Source: an uncultured Clostridia bacterium
GTDB lineage: Bacteria > Bacillota > Clostridia > Oscillospirales > Acutalibacteraceae
DNA: 64,000 nt
Reading direction: 5' to 3'
Assembly: GCA_947589575.1 (NCBI GenBank)
Contig: CANQBM010000002.1
Coordinates: 124,001-188,000 of the forward strand
The position numbers were made by a program, and so were the translations under genes. Below are positions 35,281 to 44,560 of this stretch, piece after piece (the stretch's first letter is position 1; each line of letters begins with the position of its first letter). The notes beneath the pieces are model-generated. The model worked only from the letters and a program-made list of their open reading frames with translations, was not told where the DNA came from and ran no database searches.

Positions 35281-36261
35281 TTACCTGCCGACAGCTTGTC
35301 TTAAGCTGTAACAGATTTTAGTAATAAGAATTGAATTATTTGAATTCATTAATGCCGTTTCCTTAAGTGTATCACAAACATTCATTAAGTCAACAAGTTT
35401 TTGCCTGGTAAGTTTTGTTTTTAAAAGCCTTGCAGTTTCTCTTTGACCTGACAAAAAATCTCCGTTTTCACTGTAAACTAACGCATCTCTGAAAATATTT
35501 TTTAAAAAATCGCAGGCAAAAACAACCGCATTTCTATCCTTTTGAAATACAGAACAGGCACACAAAAGAGAATACTCGCTGTCATCAACAAGCAGCCTGC
35601 AAATATCGCAGCAGACCCGTGCCAGCTCGCTTTGTTTTGAGTTTGAAAAGCTGTCAATGGTTTTTCCTATGTTGCCGTTAAAAATTTCAAGAGCCTTTTC
35701 AGCATCATCAAAACTGATATTTTCAAAATGGGATGATATATATTTTGCGCCCTTATAAATATCAACGCCCTCAAGACTTACAACAACAGACCTTGAAATA
35801 ACTGTTTCAAGGAGCATACTCTTTGACTTAGCTGTAAGAATAAACACCGCATATTGCGGAGGTTCCTCAAGCACCTTTAAAAGCGCATTTTGAGCGGATA
35901 TGCTCATACAATCCGCATTTCCTAATATATATATTTTATGTTCAGCCTCATTCGGCTGAATATACGCATCCTTGATTATTTCACGAACAACATCAACATG
36001 AAATGAATTTGCTCCTCCCTGCGCACTGTACTCAAATATATCAGGATGTATCTTATCCTGAGCTTTATGGCACTGAGTACATTTCATACAGGGTTTTTGC
36101 TCTCCACGGCAAACAAGAGCCGTTGCCAGCAAGCGAGCCAGAGTCCTTTTTCCGAGACCCTGTTCCCCCTCAATAACAACAGCGTGAGGAAACCGCCCGG
36201 AGTCGATAAGACATCCGAGCTGATCTATTATTCTTTCATTAGATATAAAGTCTATTTTCAT
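35281..36261 (-). CDS. holB: DNA polymerase III delta' subunit
   Basis: The 326-residue clamp-loader subunit has an AAA+ domain with a Walker A-like loop (VIEGEQGLGKRTLARLLA), the zinc module CRGEQKPCMKCTQC, a Walker B-like IYILGNADCMSISAQNALLKVLEEPP that includes the SRC-like sensor region after it (VISRSVVVSLE), and a C-terminal helical collar. It starts one base after the darA stop. Part of the darA-holB-ricT operon. Confidence 0.93.
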   Translation of the reverse strand: MKIDFISNERIIDQLGCLIDSGRFPHAVVIEGEQGLGKRTLARLLATALVCRGEQKPCMKCTQCHKAQDKIHPDIFEYSAQGGANSFHVDVVREIIKDAYIQPNEAEHKIYILGNADCMSISAQNALLKVLEEPPQYAVFILTAKSKSMLLETVISRSVVVSLEGVDIYKGAKYISSHFENISFDDAEKALEIFNGNIGKTIDSFSNSKQSELARVCCDICRLLVDDSEYSLLCACSVFQKDRNAVVFACDFLKNIFRDALVYSENGDFLSGQRETARLLKTKLTRQKLVDLMNVCDTLKETALMNSNNSILITKICYSLRQAVGR

Positions 36262-36262
36262 A

Positions 36263-36586
36263 CTATAATTTTCTAAACTGTTCTATATCCACTACAAACG
36301 CAACCGCTCCGTATTCCTCTACGTCTACAGGTTTTTTGAGGAGAGAACCTTCTATCGTGCTCTCAACTCCTTTTTTGCGAACAACGCGTTTTGTAATATT
36401 CTTTTCCAAAATACTGAAAAGTAAATCAATTTTATCCTCGTAAACACCATAAAGAATAGTTGTGTGGCCGCCTTCTAAAAACTGGCCTTCGGTCGAAACC
36501 TTTGTTGAAAAAAAGCCTTCCGCTCCTGTTGCTGCAAGAACATTTGATAAATCCTTATTTGAAACGATAACTATAACTAATTTCAT
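36263..36586 (-). CDS. darA: cyclic di-AMP receptor DarA (PstA/YaaQ)
   Basis: Start at 36586 (MKLVIVIVSNKDLSNVLAAT, 107 residues) follows AAAGGGTG by 6 bases; a GTG three codons upstream overlaps that site. The PII-like ferredoxin fold is clear: IVIVSNKD, a GAEGFFSTKVSTEGQFLEGGHTTI loop that binds c-di-AMP in PstA, and VAFVVDIEQF at the end. It is a signal protein tied to c-di-AMP levels. First gene of the operon with holB and ricT. Confidence 0.93.
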   Translation of the reverse strand: MKLVIVIVSNKDLSNVLAATGAEGFFSTKVSTEGQFLEGGHTTILYGVYEDKIDLLFSILEKNITKRVVRKKGVESTIEGSLLKKPVDVEEYGAVAFVVDIEQFRKL

Positions 36587-36714
36587 ATGTATCACCCTTT
36601 AAAATATATTCCGTTCGTTCCTCTTCTCATTCCATTCTTGCAAATATAATTATACAATATTTTAAAAAGTAATTCAATCTATGTCTATTTATTTTAAATA
36701 AAATTTACAATTCA

Positions 36715-37653
36715 TTAATTTACTACCGTTGCAAGCGCCACAATAAACGGCATTGTTACTACGGAAAGTACAGATGACTGTGCCGCAAGCTCAGAGCCGA
36801 GCGCCGTATCGTTTTTATACTTTGCGGCATACATTGCCGTATTTGTCGCAGAGGGAGCAGATGCCGAAATAAGCATTGCGGTAAGCAGAGAGCCTCTCAC
36901 ACCGCAGACATAAAACAAACCGAGCATACAAAGCGGAATGAATATAAGCCGCATAAATGATACAAAATATATTTCCTTTTTTGAGAACATACTCCTGAAA
37001 CTTGAATTTGCAAGAAAAGTGCCGAAAACAATCATTGCAAGAGGAGAATTACAGTTGCCGACAATTTCCATGGGATACTCAATAAAATACGGTATATCTG
37101 GCTGAATCAGGAAAAGCGGCAGACCGATTATAACCGACATTGAGCCCGGATTAAATATAAGCTTTTTTAAATTAATCTTAGCTTCTCTCCCTGAAATTTC
37201 ATAAATTCCGAGAGTAAATGCCACAATATTAAACACTGCAACATAAACCGAACAGTAGAAAATCCCCTCGCTGCCTATGACGCTTTTGGCAAGAGGAAGC
37301 GCTAAAAAAGCGGCATTTGACATAATCATTGCGTAATGGTAAATACCGCGTTCCTTAAGCGGTCTTTTCCTGAAAGTCACCGCCGACAAAAGAGCGCCGA
37401 AAATATGAGTGGCAAAAGCGCATACAAAAGCAATAAGTATTCCTTTTATATGCTCCTGTGAATATTCCATTGTCATAAAGGTATGTATAATGGCAATCGG
37501 CAAAATCACGTTAAAAAGCAAATCAATCAGCCGTTTGCCGTCCGCCTGTTTAAATATACCGATTTTATCTGTAATAAAGCCTATACCGGCGATAATGTAC
37601 AAAATAAGCACCTGGAGCGCTATAGTTTTTAAATTTTCAAAAAACAAAACCAA
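36715..37653 (-). CDS. AEC family (auxin efflux carrier-like) transporter
   Basis: The 312-residue protein has ten predicted membrane helices and the AEC blocks IIAGIGFITDKIGIFKQADGKRLIDLLFNVILP near the start and SASAPSATNTAMYAAKYKND near the end. In bacteria such carriers move malate or other carboxylates; the substrate is unknown. No ATG fits: the frame opens with TTG at 37653 and a second TTG at 37647 is better spaced from AAGGA. The upstream membrane gene ends 8 bases before it. Confidence 0.87.
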   Translation of the reverse strand: MVLFFENLKTIALQVLILYIIAGIGFITDKIGIFKQADGKRLIDLLFNVILPIAIIHTFMTMEYSQEHIKGILIAFVCAFATHIFGALLSAVTFRKRPLKERGIYHYAMIMSNAAFLALPLAKSVIGSEGIFYCSVYVAVFNIVAFTLGIYEISGREAKINLKKLIFNPGSMSVIIGLPLFLIQPDIPYFIEYPMEIVGNCNSPLAMIVFGTFLANSSFRSMFSKKEIYFVSFMRLIFIPLCMLGLFYVCGVRGSLLTAMLISASAPSATNTAMYAAKYKNDTALGSELAAQSSVLSVVTMPFIVALATVVN

Positions 37654-37661
37654 TATTCCTT

Positions 37662-38498
37662 TTACTGTCCTAAATTACTGCGTTTATTAATATCACAAAG
37701 CAGCGTCAACGAAAATATCCCCAGCATTATATACGTAACAGATGAAAATGTTACTTCACCGAATATACTGCTGACGCCCATTATAATTAAAGCTATTCTC
37801 GGCAGGGCAACAATGCAGGACATAAACGCAAGCAAAACCGCCGAAAATACAAATATCCTTGTTGCGCCCTTTTCTTTTTTATCCACAGCGCAAATCATAC
37901 TGAAAAGAAAGCAAAGAGTTACGCACAACAGAATGAACTCACAGCATACCTCAATATTAATTTTCACGTCAACAATTTGAAGCATTATCACAACAAGCTT
38001 GGTAAACGCCCATGCCACGGGTGCAAAATGGAGAAACGTAAAATTTTTGAAATCATAATTTTCGTTTCTCTGCGTAAGCGCAAGAGTCAGAAAATAAAAA
38101 CTGCTAATAAGCGCAAGAATACCTGAAATGCCCATAGGAATAACATATGTATAATCAATGTAATACGCACTCGAGGCATATGAGTAACAGTTATACCCCT
38201 GATGGATAAAATCATAAAAAAAAGACAAAGACAATAAAGCCGAAGACAAAAGAATACTTTTTTTACCCTCTTGCACATCAAATACGCAGGCTGAATCTTT
38301 TTTAAAAACAGCATAAAAAAAAGCAAATATAAAACCTAAAAAGATTAATATATAGATTATGTAAGAGGGAAAATCAATAAAAAAAGCAAATCCGTTTTTG
38401 CTTTGCTCTGTATAAATACGAAAAAAGTGCAGAAAACAAGCAGCAACGGCCGTTATTATTATCAAAAAAACAGGTAGTTTTGCTCTTGTCTTTTGCAC
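37662..38498 (-). CDS. polytopic membrane protein of unknown function
   Basis: The 278-residue protein has about eight hydrophobic segments (for example LPVFLIIITAVAACFLHFF, YIIYILIFLGFIFAFFYAVF, IFVFSAVLLAFMSCIVAL). GTG at 38498 is taken as start because AGGAG lies 8 bases before it; the open frame also extends 7 codons upstream through that site. I do not recognise a family. It follows citrate synthase by about 20 bases and precedes the AEC carrier by 8, so the three may be co-transcribed. Confidence 0.6.
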   Translation of the reverse strand: MQKTRAKLPVFLIIITAVAACFLHFFRIYTEQSKNGFAFFIDFPSYIIYILIFLGFIFAFFYAVFKKDSACVFDVQEGKKSILLSSALLSLSFFYDFIHQGYNCYSYASSAYYIDYTYVIPMGISGILALISSFYFLTLALTQRNENYDFKNFTFLHFAPVAWAFTKLVVIMLQIVDVKINIEVCCEFILLCVTLCFLFSMICAVDKKEKGATRIFVFSAVLLAFMSCIVALPRIALIIMGVSSIFGEVTFSSVTYIMLGIFSLTLLCDINKRSNLGQ

Positions 38499-38520
38499 TT
38501 TAATATCTCCTCGTAACAAA

Positions 38521-39897
38521 TTATTTTTCTTTTCGGTTCATTATATCAACAAATTTTTTGGAATGGCTGACGCTCTTATAAGCGGGACGCATAATTCTTC
38601 CTCCCGATGTAAGCTCCTCAAGCCTGTGAGCGCACCAGCCCGCTATTCTCGATGTGGCAAAAAGTGGCGTATACAAATCCTCCGGAATTCCAAGAACCTT
38701 ATAAACAAGTCCGGAATAAAGGTCGACATTTGCACATATTGCCTTGTCAGATCCCTTGATTTCGGAAAAAATTTCAGGAGTAAGGGATTCAATATTCTCA
38801 AGCGTCTTGAATTCCTTTTCAAAACCTTTTTCATACGCGAGCTTTTTAGCTCTTTCCTTAAGTATTACGGCGCGCGGGTCTGATTTTGTATATACCGCGT
38901 GACCCATACCGTAAATAAGCCCCGTACCGTCGCCTGCCTCTTTATTCATAATCTTTATAAGATAATCCTTAACCTGCGACGGGTCCGTTGAGTCGGGCAG
39001 ATTTTCAATAATTTCGTTCATCTGAGAGGCTACTCGGAGATTCGCTCCCCCGTGGCGGGGCCCTTTAAGTGAACCGAAACCGGCAGTTATAGCAGAATAT
39101 GTATCGGTACCGCTTGAGGTTAAAACTCTTGTTGAAAAGGTTGAATTATTGCCTCCGCCGTGATCCGCATGGAGTACAAGGCAAATATCAAGAAGTTTTG
39201 CTTCCTCATGAGTAAATTTTTTATCAGGTCTTAATTGATTTAAAATATACTCCGCGGTTGACTGTTCCTTTCTGATTGGATGGAGGAACATTGTTTTATT
39301 GTAAAACGCCCTGCGCTTAACCTGATAAGCGCTGTTCATAATAGTAGGCATCTGGGCAATAAGCTGAAGCGACTGGCGAAGCACATTAGGAATTGAAATA
39401 TCATCTGGGTTTTCATCAAAGGAATACAGCATCATAACGCTTCTTGCCATTTTGTTCATAATATCCTTTGACGGATTTTTCATAATCATATCTTCAATAA
39501 ACTCGTCAGGGAGCGCCCTGCACTCCGCAATAACCTCACGCAGGCTTATGAGCTGATTTTCCGTAGGAAGCTCCCCGAAAAGCAGAAGCCACACTACCTC
39601 CTCATAACCGAAACGGTCGTTATCTACACAGCTTTTAATAATGTCGTTAATATCATAGCCTCTGTATGAAAGTTTACCGTCTTTGGGAATTCTTTCACCG
39701 TCAAGAATATAGTAACCCTCAACAGAGCAGATACGGGTTAATCCTGCCATAACGCCGGTACCGTCGCTGTTTCTGAGACCTCTTTTTACGTGATATTTTA
39801 TATAATCCTCCTTCTTTATGGAGTTATTCTTGTCAAGCTCACCGCATAAACTTGAAAGGGCATCCATTGAAATCGGGGAAATATAACTTGATGGCAT
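38521..39897 (-). CDS. gltA: citrate synthase
   Basis: The 458-residue enzyme condenses oxaloacetate and acetyl-CoA. Active-site marks: VLHADHGGGNNSTFSTRVLTS (His), GPRHGGANLRV and GMGHAVYTKSDPRA (His), and CANVDLYSGLVYKVLGIP (Asp). The extended N-terminus (SSYISPISMDALSSLCGELDKNN) is typical of the clostridial group. AAGGAG-like GGAGAAAC precedes the ATG by 7 bases. It probably supplies 2-oxoglutarate for glutamate synthesis rather than a full citric acid cycle. Confidence 0.95.
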   Translation of the reverse strand: MPSSYISPISMDALSSLCGELDKNNSIKKEDYIKYHVKRGLRNSDGTGVMAGLTRICSVEGYYILDGERIPKDGKLSYRGYDINDIIKSCVDNDRFGYEEVVWLLLFGELPTENQLISLREVIAECRALPDEFIEDMIMKNPSKDIMNKMARSVMMLYSFDENPDDISIPNVLRQSLQLIAQMPTIMNSAYQVKRRAFYNKTMFLHPIRKEQSTAEYILNQLRPDKKFTHEEAKLLDICLVLHADHGGGNNSTFSTRVLTSSGTDTYSAITAGFGSLKGPRHGGANLRVASQMNEIIENLPDSTDPSQVKDYLIKIMNKEAGDGTGLIYGMGHAVYTKSDPRAVILKERAKKLAYEKGFEKEFKTLENIESLTPEIFSEIKGSDKAICANVDLYSGLVYKVLGIPEDLYTPLFATSRIAGWCAHRLEELTSGGRIMRPAYKSVSHSKKFVDIMNRKEK

Positions 39898-40021
39898 AAT
39901 GTTTCTCCTTCCATGCTCTATAAATAATCAATCAAGAGAAGATTGCTTTATTAAAAGAAATATGGTATTCATATCAAATAATTATACATTTTATTTAATA
40001 TAAAGTCAAGGAGATGAGATT

Positions 40022-40174
40022 ATGAAAAAAATACTAATAGTATACGTTGTAATGTTTGCGCTTACAATTCTGATACCCGCAATTGTCTGCTTTACAAATA
40101 CGGCAGTAAACAGTGAACAGGAGATGGTCACTATATTCCGGCAGTATATTAATTTAATTGGCTGTTATCGGTAA
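40022..40174 (+). pseudogene. truncated SpoIID-like N-terminal fragment
   Basis: A strong AAGGAG site 8 bases upstream starts a 50-residue frame: MKKILIVYVVMFALTILIPA, then a short extracytoplasmic stretch NSEQEMVTIF, then a stop. The single signal-anchor followed by an E-xx-VTIF strand looks like the first ~40 residues of a SpoIID-type sporulation transglycosylase, but the 250-odd remaining residues are missing. The fragment overlaps the end of gerAC by 26 bases on the other strand. It may be a remnant left when the gerA block arrived, or an independent small membrane peptide. Confidence 0.5.
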
Positions 40175-41288
40175 TTTTTTTCATATGAGCGTTTGCGCTT
40201 ATATACATATTAACTGTTTTAAAATAGGTGTCCCATTCATTAGCCACCTTATTATACGATTCAGGACTGTCCTTTGCAAGATATTCGCCTATTCTCAGAG
40301 CGTCGCTGTTATTTTCACGGCAGGCGTTAAATCCCTTTATACACAGACGTTTTATTTCCTCGTCTGCTTTTGAACAGATACTTTCAAGATTTTGTTCGGT
40401 AAGCTTTGTGATAATACCTTTTTCAATTTCATCTATCATTATCTGGCAGTCAATATCCACAATAAAATTTATATTGCCGTCAACAATATCAATCCTTTTT
40501 TTAATCTTAGGAGATGAAATACGAACTCCTACCCTGCCGATTTGCTCGTCATTAAACTCAATCATACACTCCTTTATCTTACCTGACAGCATAAGAAATC
40601 CCATTGTTTCATCGTCATTTGTTACATAGACAAGCCTATCATTGCTGAAAAGTCCGATTCCGTTTGTTTCAACATTGTTCTTTTCTTTCTCCTTTTTCAG
40701 CACCGGCAGATAAATGTCGGAAGTTTTATCTGACGCCATATTCAAAAGCTCGCTGACTGATACATAAGCGCTCACACCAGCGTCCTGACCGTTTTTTAAA
40801 AGATAAACCATATTTTCACACGGAACGCCCGCGTCATTTTCCTTGCTTTCAATAATATCCTTAGAGCTTTTATCCGCTATGCATACTGCCACATCAATAC
40901 GTGAATCGGGCGAACGCAAAAAGTAATCAAGATTTTCCTTGAAGTTTGCTTCGGCAATTTCTCTGCTGAAAACAATAATTTTATTCTGACCGAAGAATAA
41001 TTTTTTTGAAACGCTTTGCGTCAGATTTGAAACGGCGTCAACAATTGTGTCACCGTCTTCTTCGGTGTTATACGTTCTGTTGCCTTCAGGCGGTTCCGTG
41101 CTCGAAGCCGCTCCAAGCTTAAGTGTCTGAATGATAACATTTATCTTGTCATCCTTTGTTTCAATTCCCATTCCTTCAACAATGAGCAAATCCTTAAGAT
41201 GAACAGTGTTCATACAACCGGACAGCATCGCAGCAATCAGGACGACACAAGCTATTACCTTAAAACTTTTCAACAAGTTCATCACCAT
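40149..41288 (-). CDS. gerAC: GerAC-type spore germination lipoprotein
   Basis: The 379-residue protein has a lipoprotein signal (VLIAAMLSGCMN, lipid-bearing Cys near residue 26), the DLLIVEGMGIE start of the Ger(x)C domain, and NLTQSVSKKLFFGQNKIIVFS, a family hallmark. GerAC is the outer lipoprotein of the nutrient receptor in the spore inner membrane. Its start overlaps the gerAB end by 29 bases. ATGs at 41288 and 41282 are both possible. The stop lies within the convergent SpoIID-like fragment. Confidence 0.93.
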   Translation of the reverse strand: MVMNLLKSFKVIACVVLIAAMLSGCMNTVHLKDLLIVEGMGIETKDDKINVIIQTLKLGAASSTEPPEGNRTYNTEEDGDTIVDAVSNLTQSVSKKLFFGQNKIIVFSREIAEANFKENLDYFLRSPDSRIDVAVCIADKSSKDIIESKENDAGVPCENMVYLLKNGQDAGVSAYVSVSELLNMASDKTSDIYLPVLKKEKEKNNVETNGIGLFSNDRLVYVTNDDETMGFLMLSGKIKECMIEFNDEQIGRVGVRISSPKIKKRIDIVDGNINFIVDIDCQIMIDEIEKGIITKLTEQNLESICSKADEEIKRLCIKGFNACRENNSDALRIGEYLAKDSPESYNKVANEWDTYFKTVNMYISANAHMKKITDNSQLN

Positions 41289-42306
41289 AATTTCTCTTTT
41301 TGAAAATCAATGTCAATATCGGAATTATTACGCAAAATACAACAAACGGTACAAAATTGATAACCTGCGAAACAGTATTGACCTGTAAAAATTCGGTAAA
41401 GAAAACTGCTACGGCAAGCGCCAAAACCGAAGAAATTATACTTTTTGTACTTTTTTTCATAGGATTGAATGCTATGCCGGAGCAATATATGAGCAAAACA
41501 GATTTGATAAATATACCGAATATCCAGAACGAAATATATAAAACATCTATTCGCTCAAACAAACCGATTTTTGCTAACTGAAAAAGAGTGTAAATCGGGA
41601 AATCCTGCAACAGCGCCGCGTCACCCATAACGGCGTTGACAAAAAGAATCAGCACAAAAATCGTAAAAAAGGATGCTATTACGGACCATACATACGGTTT
41701 CACTGCTCTTCCGTTTACCTTTTTTGTAAGGCATAAAAACAGCGCTATTTCGGTGGAATCTCCTGTAATTGTCAACGTATTTTTTAAAATCTCATTATTC
41801 GTGTTTGTAATAACCGGATAAAGATTAATCTCCTGATAATTTTTAATATTTAAAAAAAGGGCGGCAAGGATTGAGGCAGCCAACAAAATAAACGCGAATG
41901 CCGAGAATCTGGACAATCCCTCTATGCCAAGATACGCTCCGTAAAAGGCGCATGCCGCAACTATAACTGAATATATTAACGCCTGTGAATTAGGATTGAG
42001 CGTGGTAGACGCGAAATATGAGAATTTACTGATATTTACTCCTGCTACAAATATGAAATAGAGCGAATAAAAGAAGCCTACCCACTTAATATCAAAAGGA
42101 CTTTTATGCTTTATATAGCAATAAATTGCGGGAAGTGATAAAAGCAGAGTGATACCCAAAGACAATAAAATACTTATTAACATATCCGTTGTCATCAGAC
42201 CTACTGAAGCCGACTGAACGCTTGTCATACTGACTACTATCCTGCTGATATAAAGCAGAAAAAATATACTTACCGGCGCTATCTTATCCCTTTTTGCCTG
42301 TGTCAA
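41260..42306 (-). CDS. gerAB: GerAB-type spore germination permease
   Basis: The protein (about 348 residues) has ten predicted helices and belongs to the APC-type permease subunits that bind the germinant amino acid. Typical blocks: PVSIFFLLYISRIVVSM at the start and NSQALIYSVIVAACAFYGAYLGIEGLSRFSAF in the middle. TTG at 42306 is favoured because GAGGGG lies 8 bases upstream; a GTG at 42315 overlaps that site. It overlaps both gerAA and gerAC, so the operon is tightly coupled. Confidence 0.92.
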   Translation of the reverse strand: MTQAKRDKIAPVSIFFLLYISRIVVSMTSVQSASVGLMTTDMLISILLSLGITLLLSLPAIYCYIKHKSPFDIKWVGFFYSLYFIFVAGVNISKFSYFASTTLNPNSQALIYSVIVAACAFYGAYLGIEGLSRFSAFAFILLAASILAALFLNIKNYQEINLYPVITNTNNEILKNTLTITGDSTEIALFLCLTKKVNGRAVKPYVWSVIASFFTIFVLILFVNAVMGDAALLQDFPIYTLFQLAKIGLFERIDVLYISFWIFGIFIKSVLLIYCSGIAFNPMKKSTKSIISSVLALAVAVFFTEFLQVNTVSQVINFVPFVVFCVIIPILTLIFKKRNYGDELVEKF

Positions 42307-43750
42307 TATCTGCACCCCTCAATTTATTTACACGCACTTTGCGTTTTGATAATTTAAGCCATGTTTCCCTGTAGAATATATCGCCGAGCGAATGCTTATC
42401 AAGCGGTGATATAGGAGATGAAAGGGGAACACCAAACGGGTCAAGCGAGCAGATATTTATATATATAATACCTGCGCCGAATATAATTCCGTACACACCG
42501 AACATTCCGCCTAATAATATAAATATAAATCTTAAAACAGACACGCTTTCATATAACGGATACACGACATATGAGGATATCGCGGTCATCGCTATTACCA
42601 CAAGCATCGGCGCGCCTATAATTCCTGCCGTTACGGTAGTTTCTCCAATTATGATACCGCCAATAATCGAAACAGCGTGACCTATAGCTTTCGGCAGTCT
42701 TATTCCCGCCTCTCTCATAATTTCATAAAGTATTAAAAGCATTATGGCTTCCGTCATTAATGAAAACGGAGTCGTTATTTCCTCCGACGCAATCGTGTAT
42801 AAAAGATTTGTCGGTATCAGCTCCTGATGAAAGGTTCCAACCCCGACATATATTCCGGGCAGAAAAATAGAAATAAGAAAGCTGAAATACTTTAACGCTC
42901 TTATAAAACCGCTGTGAAACGGCGGGCTGTCATAATCGTCAACCGACTGAAAATTATCACTGAAAAGATAAGGCAGATAAATTACAAACGGGGTACCCTC
43001 CACCATTATAATGACTCTGCCCTCAAGGAGCTTTGAAACCGCAGTATCGGGGCGCTCGGTATTTCCTACGCAGGAAAAAAACGATTTGATATCCGTATCA
43101 ACAAACGGTACAAGCTCACCGTAATCAACAACCGTATTGAAATTAGCTGCTTTCAGCCTGTGCTCAACCTCTCTTACAAGATCCTCATCAGCACGGTTAT
43201 CAATATAGGCGATGACAACAGGGGTGTTTGCCGCTGTGCCTAATTTTATCTGTTTAAATTTTAGATGGTGGGTTTTAAGCCTTTTTCTTAAAAGCGCCTT
43301 GTTATCATTAAGCGCCTCGATAAAGCACTCCTTCGCGCCTTTTACATTGCTCTCGTTTGACGGCTCGTCTACTGAACGCCTTGCCCAGCCCTGGATACCG
43401 AATACAAGCGCTCTGTTACAGCCGTCAAGCACAAACACGCAAAAGCCGCTCATTAAAAAATAGTAGCAGTCCTGAAATGTTGTTGCCTCGTTAAGCTCAA
43501 CAGAATTAACAACGCTTAGCTTGATTTGATTTAACAAATCATTATTGTTATTAAATTCCAGTTTTCTTGCAAGTATAGGTGATGTTACCATCTGTGAAAG
43601 CTGGAGCGAATTAATCAACCCGTCCATTGCACAGAAAAATCCTTTTTCACCGCAGATTACCGCCTCACGCAAAAGAAAATCGGAACAGTCCTTAAAATCA
43701 TCCTTGAATCTTTTTTTATTGCTATCATAATCTGGATACAAATTATCCAT
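42284..43750 (-). CDS. gerAA: GerAA-type spore germination protein
   Basis: From the start at 43750 (MDNLYPDYDSNKKRFKDDF, preceded by GTGGTGA) the protein has 488 residues; another ATG nine codons earlier lacks a ribosome site. It has a long soluble N-terminal domain (to about residue 240; CSDFLLREAVICG) and a membrane domain with EGTPFVIYLPYLFSDNFQSVDDY, the PGIYVGVGTFHQELIPT block and ASEEITTPFSLMTEA, all GerA family signatures. It forms the oligomeric ion channel of the germinant receptor. First gene of gerAA-AB-AC; it fixes the organism as a spore former. Confidence 0.94.
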   Translation of the reverse strand: MDNLYPDYDSNKKRFKDDFKDCSDFLLREAVICGEKGFFCAMDGLINSLQLSQMVTSPILARKLEFNNNNDLLNQIKLSVVNSVELNEATTFQDCYYFLMSGFCVFVLDGCNRALVFGIQGWARRSVDEPSNESNVKGAKECFIEALNDNKALLRKRLKTHHLKFKQIKLGTAANTPVVIAYIDNRADEDLVREVEHRLKAANFNTVVDYGELVPFVDTDIKSFFSCVGNTERPDTAVSKLLEGRVIIMVEGTPFVIYLPYLFSDNFQSVDDYDSPPFHSGFIRALKYFSFLISIFLPGIYVGVGTFHQELIPTNLLYTIASEEITTPFSLMTEAIMLLILYEIMREAGIRLPKAIGHAVSIIGGIIIGETTVTAGIIGAPMLVVIAMTAISSYVVYPLYESVSVLRFIFILLGGMFGVYGIIFGAGIIYINICSLDPFGVPLSSPISPLDKHSLGDIFYRETWLKLSKRKVRVNKLRGADIDTGKKG

Positions 43751-43816
43751 ATTTATCACCACATATACTTTCTGCATAATTACTGCGGTTATTCACAAAA
43801 AATAATATTGATTAAA

Positions 43817-43853
43817 AAAAAACACACAATAAACGATGAACTGTGTGTTTTTT
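43817..43853. other. 12-bp hairpin in the divergent gerAA/DUF421 intergenic region
   Basis: AAAAAACACACA (43817-43828) is the exact complement of TGTGTGTTTTTT (43842-43853), loop 13. Both strands end in a U-run, as in a bidirectional terminator, but no gene points into it: gerAA starts at 43750 to the left and DUF421 at 43877 to the right. Only 23 bases separate it from the DUF421 start, so a promoter for that gene must lie across or behind it. Confidence 0.6.
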
Positions 43854-43876
43854 AAATCATTATTTTCGGAAGGGCT

Positions 43877-44560
43877 GTGAAAATCAGTATGGCAATTAAT
43901 TTTATAAGAGCAATAATAATTTATATATTTATCATTATAGCCGTAAGACTTATGGGTAAACGGCAGGTTGGCGAATTAAAACCGCACGAGCTTGTCATTA
44001 CAATTCTTTTAAGCGCCGTAGCGGTTATACCGCTTGAGGAAAATTCAATGCCGCTTGCTAACTGTCTTGTGCCTATACTTCTTTTTATAAGTATGGAAAT
44101 AATCGTATCCGTCATTTCAATGAAAAGCCTCTGGTTCAGAAATCTTCTTCAGGGCAGACCTATATTTATAATCAGAAAGGGCAGGCTCGACCAGAAAAAA
44201 CTAAAGGAAATGAGGTTTACCATTGACGACGTTATAGACGCGTTAAGGCAAAAGGATATATTTGATTTATCAGAGGTAGAGGACGCCATTATTGAAACAA
44301 ACGGCACCATATCCGTTCTTCCAAAGGCAGAATACAAACCCCTCACACCTAACGACGTAAATATTCCCGCAGAAAATAACGGTATGCCGATAACTATTGT
44401 TATGGACGGAAAGCCTGTCAACGAATATTTTAATGAATATAAAATAAATGACAGTGAAATTGAGCTTATCATAAAAAATGAAAACAAAGAGGTAAGCAGG
44501 ATTATGCTGCTTACCATTGACGATAACGGTAATACATTTTTAATAGAGAAGGAATCATAA
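43877..44560 (+). CDS. DUF421 family (YetF-like) membrane protein
   Basis: The 227-residue protein has three N-terminal helices, then the RLMGKRQVGELKPHELVITILLSAVAVIPLEENSMPL signature of DUF421, then the cytosolic beta domain with LRQKDIFDLSEVEDAIIETNGTISVL. The start is GTG at 43877 behind GGAAGG; an internal ATG four codons on is an alternative. Members such as B. subtilis YetF/YkjA/YdfS are sporulation-linked, and the position next to gerA fits. The DUF4363 gene begins on the base after its stop. Confidence 0.92.
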   Translation: MKISMAINFIRAIIIYIFIIIAVRLMGKRQVGELKPHELVITILLSAVAVIPLEENSMPLANCLVPILLFISMEIIVSVISMKSLWFRNLLQGRPIFIIRKGRLDQKKLKEMRFTIDDVIDALRQKDIFDLSEVEDAIIETNGTISVLPKAEYKPLTPNDVNIPAENNGMPITIVMDGKPVNEYFNEYKINDSEIELIIKNENKEVSRIMLLTIDDNGNTFLIEKES

